From: Oscillospiraceae bacterium
Lineage (GTDB): Bacteria; Bacillota; Clostridia; Oscillospirales; Ruminococcaceae
Direction of reading: 5' to 3'
Assembly (NCBI GenBank): GCA_003531585.1
Contig: DQFX01000060.1
Coordinates: 678-64,677 of the forward strand
Length of the DNA: 64,000 nucleotides
A model generated the notes under the pieces. It searched no databases. It was not told the origin of the DNA and saw only the letters and a list, made by a program, of their open reading frames with translations. Below are positions 24,462-32,675 of this stretch, piece by piece; positions within the stretch are counted from its first letter, which is position 1, and each line of letters opens with the position of its first letter. Position numbers and translations under genes: made by a program.

Positions 24462-26285
24462 TCAAACCTTGACCTTAACAGTCTTGGTGTAGTCGCTGTA
24501 GACCTTCTTGCCGCCAACAGTGGTATAAGCGCGGACCTTGAAGAAGTAGGTCTTGCCGCTCTTGAGACCGCTCTTGGTGAAGGAAACTGTAGCGGACTTG
24601 GAAATAGTTCCTGCCTTGGTGAACTTACCTTTCGCGGAGGCAGCCATGTAAACTTCGTATCCGTTGGCGCCGGTGGACTTGCTCCATGTGATCTTCGCAG
24701 CGCCGCTCTTTGCCTTCTTAGCGCTTACCTGAGCCGGAGCCGGAGCCGCAGCCTTAACGGATACAACGGAGCTGTACGCGGAAATCGCCTGCTTACCGTC
24801 GGAGTTAACATAGCATGCGACCTTGTAGTAGTAGGTCTTGCCCTTGGAAAGGCCCTTGTCGGTGTAGGAGTTGGTTGTTGCGCTGCCGACCTTCTTGAAG
24901 GTGCCGTTCTTGGAGGTGGAACGATAGATGTTGTAGCCGGTAACGTTCGGGATCTCCTTCCATGTCAGCTCTGCCGAGGTAGTGGTCTTTGCTGTTGCAG
25001 TAAGGTTCTGGGGCTTATCCGGTGTAACCGAGAAGGTCACGGAAGCGGAAGCGCCGCTTACTGTATAGGCTGTGATGGTAGTGATACCGGTCGCTCTCGC
25101 GATAATGGTGCCGTCGTCGGATATGGAAGCAACGTTAGGGTTGGAGCTCTTGAGCACGTAAACGTTGTTGAACTCGCCGCCTGCGGGTGTTGCAGTTACC
25201 TTGAGGGTTACTTTCGCGCCGGGAGCAGCTTCGGTGGTACCGGATATTGCAACGCTTGTGGGAGCGCTGTAGCTCTTCATGTTTACAACATCGTAGTGAG
25301 ACCAGCCGTCAGCATACTTTGAGGGGTAATATGTATATGTACCGGTCACTGCGGTGCTGGAGAGGTCTGTGAAGTTGTAGTAGTCGCCGCCGAATACGAT
25401 ATTCTTTAAAGCGGTGCAGCCGGAGAAGATGTACTTCTTAATAACGGAAACGCTGGAACCGATGTATGCATTCTGTAAGGAAGTGCAGCCGGAGAACGCT
25501 TCTTCTGAGATGGTCTTTACCTTGTTGGGAATGAAGATCTCGGTAAGACCTGTGCAGTCCTTGAAAGCCATTTCGCCGATGGTTTTGAGCTCGGTGGAAA
25601 GGGAAATGCGCTTGAGGCTTGCGCAGCCGTTGAATGCGTCCTTGGCGATAGTTTTTACTGTATCGGGAATATTGATGGACGCAAGGGAACTACAGCCGGA
25701 GAATGCGGCAACTCCGATATCAGTGGTATAGGAGGGAAGCGCAGCTGTAGTCAGCGACTTGCACCCGGTGAATAATCCGTCGGGAATCACGGTAGCCTTG
25801 CAGCTGAGGTCTGCGCTGATAAGAGCGATACAGCCGTTGAATGCGTTGGTGCCGATGGTCGTAACGGAGTTCGGGATCGTGATACCAGTCAGGGAAGAGC
25901 AGTTGAAGAATGCGTCGCTTCCGATGGTAACAAGAGTGTCAGGAAGAGCAACTCTCTCAAGTGAGATATAACCCTTGCAGACTCCGGTGCCGATCTCTTC
26001 AATGCCGTTTGCAAACGACACGGTAGTTACGGAAGCCTTAGTATTGTTGTTGTTAAGGGCTGTGACCTTCTTAACACGCTGACCGTTGACCTTTGAAGGA
26101 ACCGAGATGGTTCTGCTCGTGCCGATGAATCCGGTGATAGTCACACCGCCGTTTTCAAGCTCGTACTTCCACTCGCCGTCTGTAGCGGCGGAAGCGCTCT
26201 TAAAGCAGAAAACTGATGTCAGGGACAGCAGCATTACCAGAGCCAGCAGAAAGCTCCCGGCTTTCTGTGATGTTTTTAAAACCAT
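24462..26285 (-). CDS. Secreted protein with BspA-type leucine-rich repeats, a bacterial Ig-like domain and two fibronectin type III domains
   Basis: 607 residues. Signal peptide (~1-33). Residues ~45-295 hold about nine LRR_5 (BspA-like) repeats of ~23 residues, each with a core such as F-x-G-C-x-S-L-x-x-I-x-I-P-x-x-V-x-x-I. Residues ~325-410 form a Big_2-type Ig domain (PTSVAISGTTEAAPGAKVTL...ATGITTITAYT). Two Fn3 domains follow (~412-507 and ~510-607), both with a Y-x-V/I-Y-x-x-x-x-x-x-G-x-F strand and G-K-T-Y-Y/F-F/Y-K-V. No anchor signal, so probably released or held by repeats. Likely adhesion or host/substrate binding. Confidence 0.88.
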   Translation of the reverse strand: MVLKTSQKAGSFLLALVMLLSLTSVFCFKSASAATDGEWKYELENGGVTITGFIGTSRTISVPSKVNGQRVKKVTALNNNNTKASVTTVSFANGIEEIGTGVCKGYISLERVALPDTLVTIGSDAFFNCSSLTGITIPNSVTTIGTNAFNGCIALISADLSCKATVIPDGLFTGCKSLTTAALPSYTTDIGVAAFSGCSSLASINIPDTVKTIAKDAFNGCASLKRISLSTELKTIGEMAFKDCTGLTEIFIPNKVKTISEEAFSGCTSLQNAYIGSSVSVIKKYIFSGCTALKNIVFGGDYYNFTDLSSTAVTGTYTYYPSKYADGWSHYDVVNMKSYSAPTSVAISGTTEAAPGAKVTLKVTATPAGGEFNNVYVLKSSNPNVASISDDGTIIARATGITTITAYTVSGASASVTFSVTPDKPQNLTATAKTTTSAELTWKEIPNVTGYNIYRSTSKNGTFKKVGSATTNSYTDKGLSKGKTYYYKVACYVNSDGKQAISAYSSVVSVKAAAPAPAQVSAKKAKSGAAKITWSKSTGANGYEVYMAASAKGKFTKAGTISKSATVSFTKSGLKSGKTYFFKVRAYTTVGGKKVYSDYTKTVKVKV

Positions 26286-26335
26286 GATAAAAACCTCCTG
26301 TAAGATAGCTTGGGTATTGGCTTTAGATACAATTT

Positions 26336-26364
26336 ATTATAGCATGTTTTCCGGTTATTTTCAA
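26336..26364 (-). promoter_or_regulatory. Promoter of the LRR/Fn3 gene
   Basis: On the minus strand, TTGAAA (26359-26364) and a perfect TATAAT (26336-26341) with a 17-base spacer. Confidence 0.8.
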
Positions 26365-26551
26365 GGGCTTTTCACGGTTTATTCCCTGTGCAGTCACTAA
26401 TTGTACATATTTCATAATTTGGAAGGGCGATTTTTGGAAGGTGAATTTTCGATATTTTTTTGCAGATGTCAGGAAAAACTCCCCCGGTTTGTGTTATTAT
26501 TAAAGCGGATACTTCCGCAGGCAGCAGGTCTGCCGGAAAGGTGGGAAATAT

Positions 26552-27040
26552 ATGATCAATCTGACTCAGGACACCGTAGGCGGCATGTTCGATAAATACG
26601 CGGACATGGTCTACCGTATCGCCCTGAATATCGTGAAAAGCCGCGAGGAGGCTCAGGACATCGTAATGGAGACGTTCCTGGCGCTGATAAAGCAGGAGTA
26701 TTTCGAGAGCGGGGACCACGTCAAGGCGTGGCTGATACGCACGGCGCAGAACAAGGCGCTGAACGTCATGAAATCCGGCAGGATACGCCGGAACGTCCCG
26801 CTGGACGAATTCCTTGAGAATACGCTCAGCGCTCCGGCAAGCGACAGCGAGCACGAGCTGCTCGACCTTGTGATGAGACTCCCGGACAAGCTGAAAACCA
26901 CAGTCTACATGTTCTATTACGAGGATATGACCGCGGCGCAGATAGCCGGGGCGCTCGGCATAAGCGAGAACACGGTCTACAAGCGCCTGGAGCGCGGGCG
27001 CAGCGCACTTAAAATAAGTTTAGAGGAGGACGCGATATGA
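26552..27040 (+). CDS. ECF-type RNA polymerase sigma factor
   Basis: 162 residues. Sigma-70 region 2 (~8-75: FDKYADMVYRIALNIVKSREEAQDIVMETF...) with the typical core-binding and -10-recognition helices, and region 4 (~102-155: LVMRLPDKLKTTVYMFYYEDMTAAQIAGALGISENTVYKRLERGR) with a helix-turn-helix. No region 3, as expected for ECF sigmas. Its TGA overlaps the ATG of the next gene (ATGA), the usual arrangement of a sigma factor with its anti-sigma factor. I could not find a convincing target promoter upstream, so autoregulation is unproven. Confidence 0.92.
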   Translation: MINLTQDTVGGMFDKYADMVYRIALNIVKSREEAQDIVMETFLALIKQEYFESGDHVKAWLIRTAQNKALNVMKSGRIRRNVPLDEFLENTLSAPASDSEHELLDLVMRLPDKLKTTVYMFYYEDMTAAQIAGALGISENTVYKRLERGRSALKISLEEDAI

Positions 27041-30000
27041 ACAGAAAAGATTTTAAGTCGGCATATGATAAGATCACGCTCTCCGATGAGTGCAGAGCGG
27101 AAATGAAGAACAAGCTCATGGCGGCGATGGAGCAGAAGAATTCCTCCGGCGAATTCGAGGACGACGGGCTGCTCCACTCCACGCAGGAAATAAAGCTCGC
27201 CCCGAGGAAGCGCAGCGCCGGGAAAACCGCCGCGATAGCAGGTTCGGCGGCGGCAGTCATCGCGGTGTTCGCGGTGGGGGCGGGCGTAATGCTCAGCCGG
27301 AACGGCATGCCTCAGCCGCAGCCGGTAACTTCAAACGGCACGCAGGAAACCTCCGATATGCCGCAGACTGCGGAATCCGTTGAGCCGGAGACGGTCGAGG
27401 CTCAGGACGACGGGAACAGCATAAAGACCGCATGCGGAACTATGCGTTTCCAGGAGCTTTCCGAAACCAGCGCGGAGCATTCAGAGCCTGGTCAGCAGTT
27501 CGCGGACAGCGCGGCGGCTGTCACGGAAATGCGCACGAGGTGGTTCAAAAGAACATTCAGCTCCCTCGGCTGGGATCAGATATACGCACAGAACCACGGG
27601 CTTGAAATGTACGATGATACCGACGGCGGCGATGATATCACCGATACCCGCCCGCTTGGAGAGGAAGTACCCTACTCGGACAGCTACTACAGCGACACGG
27701 GAATGACCCTCATCTACCGCAGCGAGGACGGCACAAAGCAGGCTAATCTCAGCATTTCCACGGTGGAGAATGAGTTCATTCCGATAACCCTGCCTGACGG
27801 CGGCTACCTGACCGCGCCCGGCGAGCCGGAGAGCCTTTTCTCACGGGAAAGCTACGCAAACTTTATCGACCCGCAGTACGACCTTAAAATGACAGTCGGG
27901 ACTTACACCGACGGCGCGGACACCTACTACACGGCGTACTATTACATTGATTCGGCAAGTCCCGAGGCGTACGTCCGCATAGACGCGAAGAACATCACCC
28001 GAGACCAGTTCATCGGCTGTATCGCGAAGAACACCTATCAGTACCGCATACAGGACCACATGGGACTGTATGACGCTGACGGAACGGCGATATACACCGG
28101 GTACGCCAAAACGGACGACGAGGGATTCGAAGTAATTCTCCCTGGTCCGAAAAAGCAGGAGACCGAGTGGGGTACGCTTAATCTCAATCAGCTTACTTTC
28201 TATTGTCTGACAGGCGATGCCAACTACTATGGTGGAAACTGCTGGAATGTTGAGTATAACCAGTCGGTGGACGGCGGCGATGTTCCGTACTACACGCTTG
28301 AGGAGATACCGGAGCTTACCGGCGTCGACATGATGAACAAGCTGACTATACCGGACGAATTTGCGACCGGAAACGGCTCGACAACAAAGCTCGTATACCG
28401 CGCGGCATACGAGGGGATCTATAATGAGGGCTCGGCGGACTGGGCTAAGGACACGGGGATCAACACCGAAATGCTCCCCGGCGACGACCCGGAGGAATTC
28501 GCGGAGGCTCAGAAGTATGTCGGTACCTATATCAACATTGACGACAACGGCGTTGAAACTGAAATTCCCGACCACTACCTCACTGATAAGGTCGATTACT
28601 TCAAGAACAAGAAGCGCACCAGCTTCTATGCGAACCTGATTTTCAAATGCGGCGAAAGAGAGATTTCCGTTAAGGTGCTGGACGACTGGAGAATGTACGG
28701 AAGCCTGGCAACGTTCGGGCGGTACCCCGTCAAGGGAAGCCACGAGTTCATTACCGGCGCGGAGGGCAACGGCGAGGTCTGCGCAGGCTGGGGCGCAATG
28801 AACGGCGACGATGTTTACATCGGCGGCTTCAAGAATGCGGACGGCAGGTACGTCGTAGTTGAAGCGCGCAATGTAGGCTGCCGCGATTTCACAAGGATTC
28901 TGGCGCAGCTTTACACAGGGGAGGTCGACCCGCCGGCGGGCGCTATGGTGCGTTACCCTGACTACGCGTTCAATATTGACTATGGATATCAGATAGATTC
29001 TCCGATCGGGCGTATCTGGTTCAATCAGCCTGCGCTGATGGACTACACTCCGGCAGACGATATCGAGTACTTCAAGAGCGCCGATGAAGCGGCGGCAGCG
29101 GAGCAGACAGTCCTCGGCAGGGATTTCATTCAGCTCATGAAGAAGCGCGGCTGGGTGCTCCAGCCCGGTGAGTCAGCAGTTTTACAGACTAACGGGGACG
29201 GCGCTCCCGCAGGCGTTTCGCTGTATTTCGACAAGGGTGGAAAGGTCGCGCGCGTGAACTTTGGTAAGTTCGACATCTATTCCGACCTGCGCATAACTCT
29301 TCCGGACGGCAGGGTGCTGCGTATGGGCGGCGACGGCTACGAATCCTCCATAACCAGCGCCGATGTATTCATGGAGCGTCATTATCTTGATATTTCCGGG
29401 GACTGGCAGGCGGGCTTCTGCGGCAGAATAGACTGCGGCGTGCCTTTCTACCGCTTTGCGACAGCGAGTGATTCAAAGCTGGTGGCATGGAGCGTAGAGA
29501 CATGCGGCGCTGACGAATCCGACCTTATGGATATTATTGCAATGGCTCTGTACGGCGTTTCAGACAGCGATCATTTTTCCCTGGGCAGCAAGGTAGGCGA
29601 GGACTTCGACATCAGCGGATACGAGTATGGCTCGGAGTTTGACACGGAATACGGCTATATCACTCCGAATCCGATGGTGAGGTATGACGATTCCGACATG
29701 AGATTTACCTCCGATACCGGCGAGCAGGAAATCTCTGCTGAGAAAGCGGCGGTATTTGCTGCGGCAAATACGCCCGGCGGAACTGTGAACGTACCTTTTG
29801 AGGCGGACAGCGTTACGAAGCGCACCGCGGCCGCAGACGGCGGTTACGTTTCCGAGGGCGTGACCTGGAAACAGGGAGATACAAAACTGCTGAAGATTAA
29901 CTTTATAACCAACGGCGACGCGCTTCCCGGCTACGGCGAGGAGTTCGGCACGGAAAACATACAGCCTACGCGCACATGGCTTGATAAAACCGGAAAGCGG

Positions 30001-30159
30001 GTAAGGGTAGTTGCGGCGGGCGCGAAGGTGCCAACCGGAGATTACTGGCTGTACGCAATAAACGATTCCGACGACGGAAATTACACCACCGTGACCGCAA
30101 AGGGGCTTTCCATCGAGGAATTCGCAAAGATACTTCAGGAGGTATACGTTAATAACTAA
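27037..30159 (+). CDS. Membrane-anchored probable anti-sigma factor with a four-module extracytoplasmic region
   Basis: 1040 residues. A ~62-residue cytoplasmic N-terminus (candidate sigma-binding part), one transmembrane helix (~64-87, AAIAGSAAAVIAVFAVGAGV), then ~950 residues outside. The outer part reads as four divergent copies of one module. They open with a G-T/R/Y strand (ACGTMRFQEL ~131; EWGTLNLNQL ~374; SPIGRIWFNQ ~654; TEYGYITPNP ~869) and close with a strand-helix (YVRIDAKNITRDQFIGCIA ~312; YVVVEARNVGCRDFTRILA ~605; LVAWSVETCGADESDLMDI ~814; YTTVTAKGLSIEEFAKIL ~1016). The overlap with the sigma gene implies a pair. No zinc anti-sigma (H-x3-C-x2-C) motif is seen. Ligand unknown. Strong terminator follows. 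Confidence 0.7.
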   Translation: MNRKDFKSAYDKITLSDECRAEMKNKLMAAMEQKNSSGEFEDDGLLHSTQEIKLAPRKRSAGKTAAIAGSAAAVIAVFAVGAGVMLSRNGMPQPQPVTSNGTQETSDMPQTAESVEPETVEAQDDGNSIKTACGTMRFQELSETSAEHSEPGQQFADSAAAVTEMRTRWFKRTFSSLGWDQIYAQNHGLEMYDDTDGGDDITDTRPLGEEVPYSDSYYSDTGMTLIYRSEDGTKQANLSISTVENEFIPITLPDGGYLTAPGEPESLFSRESYANFIDPQYDLKMTVGTYTDGADTYYTAYYYIDSASPEAYVRIDAKNITRDQFIGCIAKNTYQYRIQDHMGLYDADGTAIYTGYAKTDDEGFEVILPGPKKQETEWGTLNLNQLTFYCLTGDANYYGGNCWNVEYNQSVDGGDVPYYTLEEIPELTGVDMMNKLTIPDEFATGNGSTTKLVYRAAYEGIYNEGSADWAKDTGINTEMLPGDDPEEFAEAQKYVGTYINIDDNGVETEIPDHYLTDKVDYFKNKKRTSFYANLIFKCGEREISVKVLDDWRMYGSLATFGRYPVKGSHEFITGAEGNGEVCAGWGAMNGDDVYIGGFKNADGRYVVVEARNVGCRDFTRILAQLYTGEVDPPAGAMVRYPDYAFNIDYGYQIDSPIGRIWFNQPALMDYTPADDIEYFKSADEAAAAEQTVLGRDFIQLMKKRGWVLQPGESAVLQTNGDGAPAGVSLYFDKGGKVARVNFGKFDIYSDLRITLPDGRVLRMGGDGYESSITSADVFMERHYLDISGDWQAGFCGRIDCGVPFYRFATASDSKLVAWSVETCGADESDLMDIIAMALYGVSDSDHFSLGSKVGEDFDISGYEYGSEFDTEYGYITPNPMVRYDDSDMRFTSDTGEQEISAEKAAVFAAANTPGGTVNVPFEADSVTKRTAAADGGYVSEGVTWKQGDTKLLKINFITNGDALPGYGEEFGTENIQPTRTWLDKTGKRVRVVAAGAKVPTGDYWLYAINDSDDGNYTTVTAKGLSIEEFAKILQEVYVNN

Positions 30160-30166
30160 CATAAAA

Positions 30167-30200
30167 CCAGGGCTGCATTATTGCAGCCCTGGCTGTTTTG
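30167..30200 (+). terminator. Terminator after the sigma/anti-sigma pair
   Basis: Perfect 11-base stem CCAGGGCTGCA (30167-30177) with TGCAGCCCTGG (30182-30192), four-base loop, then CTGTTTT. Confidence 0.88.
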
Positions 30201-30236
30201 CGGCGTACGCCCTAAATAGGTGTACAATCGAACTCC

Positions 30237-30292
30237 TCCGGCGAAGCCGGAAACAATAATTCCGCATTCCGAATTCTGAATTCCGAATTTCA
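30237..30292. repeat. Small inverted and direct repeats between convergent genes
   Basis: TCCGGC-gaa-GCCGGA (30237-30251) is followed by repeated ATTCCG/GAATTC units (30259-30291). Short low-complexity intergenic DNA; no gene. Confidence 0.45.
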
Positions 30293-30877
30293 GAGTATCC
30301 CGAAGTGCTCGAGCAGGATCTTTACGCCGATGAGAATTAATATCACGCCGCCTGCGGCTTCGGCTTTGGTCTTGTATTTTGTTCCGAAAACTCCGCCGGC
30401 CTTAACTCCGCCGCAGGATATCGCGAATGTAGTCACGCCGATGATAAGCACTGCACAGACCGTGTTGAGAAGCTGGTTTCCTGAGAAAAGCTCCACGGGA
30501 ACGCACGCGAAGGTGACTCCGACGGCGAGGGCGTCGATACTGGTAGCCACAGCGAGCATGAACATAGTCCTGACGTCCATCTTGTTGGTTTCCTTTTCCT
30601 CGTCCTTTGAGAGAGCCTCCCGGAGCATGTTGCCGCCGATGAGCACCAGCAGCCCGAACGCTATCCAGCTTGACACCGCCGAGATTACGTTCTCGAACGC
30701 CGCGCCGAGAAGATACCCGATCATCGGCATGAGCGCCTGGAATCCGCCGAACCACGCGCCGCATATCAGCATGTGGCGGGGCTTCACTCCGCCCATCGCC
30801 AGCCCCTTACAGACTGACACTGCAAACGCGTCCATTGATAATCCAACAGCCAGAAGCAGTAATTCGATAAGTCCCAT
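30290..30877 (-). CDS. mntP: Manganese efflux pump MntP
   Basis: 195 residues, normal length. Start chosen at ATG 30877 (MGLIELLLLAVGLSMDAFAVSVCKG), after AGGACGG; upstream codons lie in the riboswitch terminator. Six membrane helices in two inverted halves, each with a conserved Asp-bearing motif: LSMDAFAVSVCKGL (~11-24) and ATSIDALAVGVTFA (~115-128). It exports Mn2+. It is preceded on the same strand by a yybP-ykoY riboswitch, which turns such genes on when Mn2+ is high, so sequence context and function agree. Confidence 0.95.
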   Translation of the reverse strand: MGLIELLLLAVGLSMDAFAVSVCKGLAMGGVKPRHMLICGAWFGGFQALMPMIGYLLGAAFENVISAVSSWIAFGLLVLIGGNMLREALSKDEEKETNKMDVRTMFMLAVATSIDALAVGVTFACVPVELFSGNQLLNTVCAVLIIGVTTFAISCGGVKAGGVFGTKYKTKAEAAGGVILILIGVKILLEHFGIL

Positions 30878-30904
30878 AATATACCGTCCTTTGTTTTCCC
30901 GGAC

Positions 30905-30935
30905 GCAAAAAAGCAGGCGCATATGCACCTGCCTG
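30905..30935 (-). terminator. Expression-platform terminator of the mntP riboswitch
   Basis: On the minus strand GCAGGTGCATATGCGCCTGC forms a near-perfect hairpin (30913-30932) followed by six T (30907-30912), just before the mntP ribosome site. Confidence 0.8.
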
Positions 30936-30989
30936 ACAGCTTATCAGATGAGAGAGCGCACATACTTCTGCCGGAAGCACCCGGCGTTA

Positions 30990-31080
30990 TATGTGAGTCT
31001 CGCCATTCAAGATATGCCAGACGTTTCCGTCAGTATGTTGACATATCGCTGCATTACGTCAGCCGGCTACTCCCTCGATG
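30990..31080 (-). promoter_or_regulatory. yybP-ykoY Mn2+ riboswitch aptamer
   Basis: Minus-strand reading starts with GAGGGAGTAGCCGGC (complement of 31062-31076), continues with the characteristic TCAACATACTGACGG segment and ends with GGCGAGACTCA (complement of 30994-31004). The GGGAGTAGC and GAGAC blocks are the conserved three-way-junction parts of the yybP-ykoY class. A terminator follows, so Mn2+ binding should prevent termination and allow mntP expression. Confidence 0.8.
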
Positions 31081-31087
31081 TTATCTT

Positions 31088-31116
31088 ATGTTAACATATT
31101 TCCGCCGGTTTGTCAA
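31088..31116 (-). promoter_or_regulatory. Promoter of the riboswitch-mntP transcript
   Basis: Minus strand: TTGACA (31111-31116), 17-base spacer, TAACAT (31088-31093), starting just before the aptamer. Confidence 0.75.
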
Positions 31117-31175
31117 GGAAAAATACGGCGATTTTCCTATTTCGTCAGTTTGTATAAAAAAACAGAAATTACCCC

Positions 31176-31204
31176 TTGACAAAGTGGAGGAAGTGTGGTA
31201 GAAT
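31176..31204 (+). promoter_or_regulatory. Promoter of the T-box-trp transporter transcript
   Basis: TTGACA (31176-31181), 17-base spacer, TAGAAT (31199-31204). It is divergent from the mntP promoter, with 59 bases between the two -35 boxes. Confidence 0.8.
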
Positions 31205-31224
31205 AACGATGTACATAAAAGCAC

Positions 31225-31565
31225 ATAAACCGTTGAGCAGGAGAAGTAGGGTCTGCCGATGCGCTCCAGAGAGCCGTGCAATGGTGCGAGCACGGTGCGT
31301 ATGCATTCACGAATGGACCTGCGAGGGCAAACTGAAACGGGCGGTCAGGGTTCAGGGCTGTTCGGTGCGGTCAGCATGGCTGACACATTGAACGGGCTTT
31401 GGCAGATCTTCCGGAGTAGGGGCGACGTGGCTGCACGTTACAGCAGGAGCGTTTTGCATTAGAGTACATAGTGCAGACCGCAGGCGAGAGCGTCCGAAAG
31501 GGCGAATTTGGGTGGTATCGCAGGAGAGATCTTGTCCCATTAGAGGGGCAGGATTTTTTTATTTT
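31225..31565 (+). promoter_or_regulatory. Tryptophan T-box leader with antiterminator/terminator
   Basis: The conserved T-box core GGGTGGTATCGC is at 31510-31521, preceded by GCGAATTT. Stem I begins near 31240 with AGTAGGGT, has the AGAGAG bulge (31268-31273), and a specifier region GAATGGACC at 31311-31319. The in-place codon is TGG (31314-31316), so the leader should sense uncharged tRNA-Trp. The terminator ATCTTGTCCC-attaga-GGGGCAGGAT (31529-31554) is followed by seven T. Uncharged tRNA-Trp would favour read-through into the transporter genes. Confidence 0.88.
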
Positions 31566-31598
31566 CCGGGTACTTTCACGAACAAAAGGAGAAACATC

Positions 31599-32639
31599 AT
31601 GAGAAAGACACACATCGCAAAGTTCCTGGGCGCTGCAATGGCGCTGACTATGGCGTTCACCGGCTGCGCTTCCAACGGAACCAGCAGCACCGCTTCCGAC
31701 GGCGCGGCTGACGGCTCCGCTGCTGAGGGCGCAAAGAGGATCGGCGTTATCCAGTACGCTTCTCACCCCTCCCTTGACAACTGCTACGAGGGCGTTAGAC
31801 AGGGTCTGGTAGAGGCTTACGGCGAGGACGGCGTTATCATCGACCTCCAGAACGGTCAGGGCGACGGCGCTGCCTGCGATTCCATATCCGCAAACTTCGT
31901 TTCCAAGGGCTACGACATGATCTACGCCATCGCTACTCCGGCTGCGCTTTCCGCGTACTCCGCAGCGAACAAGTCAGATATCCCGGTAATTTTCTGCGCA
32001 GTTTCCGACCCGGTAGCCGCAGGTCTTACCGAGAGCTTGGAGGCAGGCTACAACAACTGCAACGGCACCTCTGATATCCTCGACTTTTCCGCTCAGGTGG
32101 ATCTCATTCAGTCCATTCAGCCGGACGTAAAGAAGATCGGCGTGCTCTACACCACCACCGAGGCTAACTCAATGTCTCAGCTCGAGTCCTTCAAGGCAGT
32201 ATGCACAGAGAAGGGCATCGAGGTAGTTGACCAGGGCGTTTCCGGCGCGGCTGATATCCCGCAGGCTGCCACAACTCTGGCTTCTCAGGTTGACTGCATC
32301 AACAACTTCACCGACAACAACGTTGTAAACAACCTCTCTATCGTTCTTGAGAAGGCAAACGCCGCTAATATCCCGGTTTACGGCTCCGAGATCGAGCAGG
32401 TCAAGAACGGCTGCCTCGCTTCCATCAGCATCGACTACATCGCGCTCGGCAAAAAGACCGCTGAGATGGGCGTTGAGGTCCTCAACGGCACCGACCCCAA
32501 GACCATGGCTGTAGGTACTATCTCCGACGGCACACCGGTCATCAACTCCGAGGTAATGGAGAAGTTCGGCTTCACGGTTCCTGAGAAGTACGCCGACGCC
32601 GAGATGGTGACCACAAACTCCGAGACAGACGCTGCGTAA
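31599..32639 (+). CDS. trpX: Tryptophan-type ABC transporter substrate-binding lipoprotein (TrpX-like)
   Basis: 346 residues from ATG 31599 (AAAGGAG upstream). Lipoprotein signal with lipobox F-T-G-C, lipidated Cys at about residue 22, a Ser/Ala/Gly linker, then a periplasmic-binding-fold protein of the PF04392 type (RIGVIQYASHPSLDNCYEGVRQGL; MIYAIATPAALSA; PVIFCAVSDPVAAGL; KKIGVLYTTTEANS). This family binds tryptophan or related small molecules outside the membrane. The Trp-specific T-box in front of the gene is the best evidence for substrate. The permease-ATPase follows 36 bases later. Confidence 0.85.
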   Translation: MRKTHIAKFLGAAMALTMAFTGCASNGTSSTASDGAADGSAAEGAKRIGVIQYASHPSLDNCYEGVRQGLVEAYGEDGVIIDLQNGQGDGAACDSISANFVSKGYDMIYAIATPAALSAYSAANKSDIPVIFCAVSDPVAAGLTESLEAGYNNCNGTSDILDFSAQVDLIQSIQPDVKKIGVLYTTTEANSMSQLESFKAVCTEKGIEVVDQGVSGAADIPQAATTLASQVDCINNFTDNNVVNNLSIVLEKANAANIPVYGSEIEQVKNGCLASISIDYIALGKKTAEMGVEVLNGTDPKTMAVGTISDGTPVINSEVMEKFGFTVPEKYADAEMVTTNSETDAA

Positions 32640-32675
32640 TAAGCGCGTTATTTCAGATCTGGAAAGGGACAGATA

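Noticed and set aside
24420..25322. 300-codon plus-strand frame rich in Gly/Cys
   Set aside because: Antisense to the LRR/Fn3 gene. The minus-strand protein has a clear signal peptide and repeated domains.
31512..31598. Upstream start for trpX within the T-box terminator
   Set aside because: This part encodes the antiterminator/terminator; the lipoprotein signal begins at 31599 after AAAGGAG.
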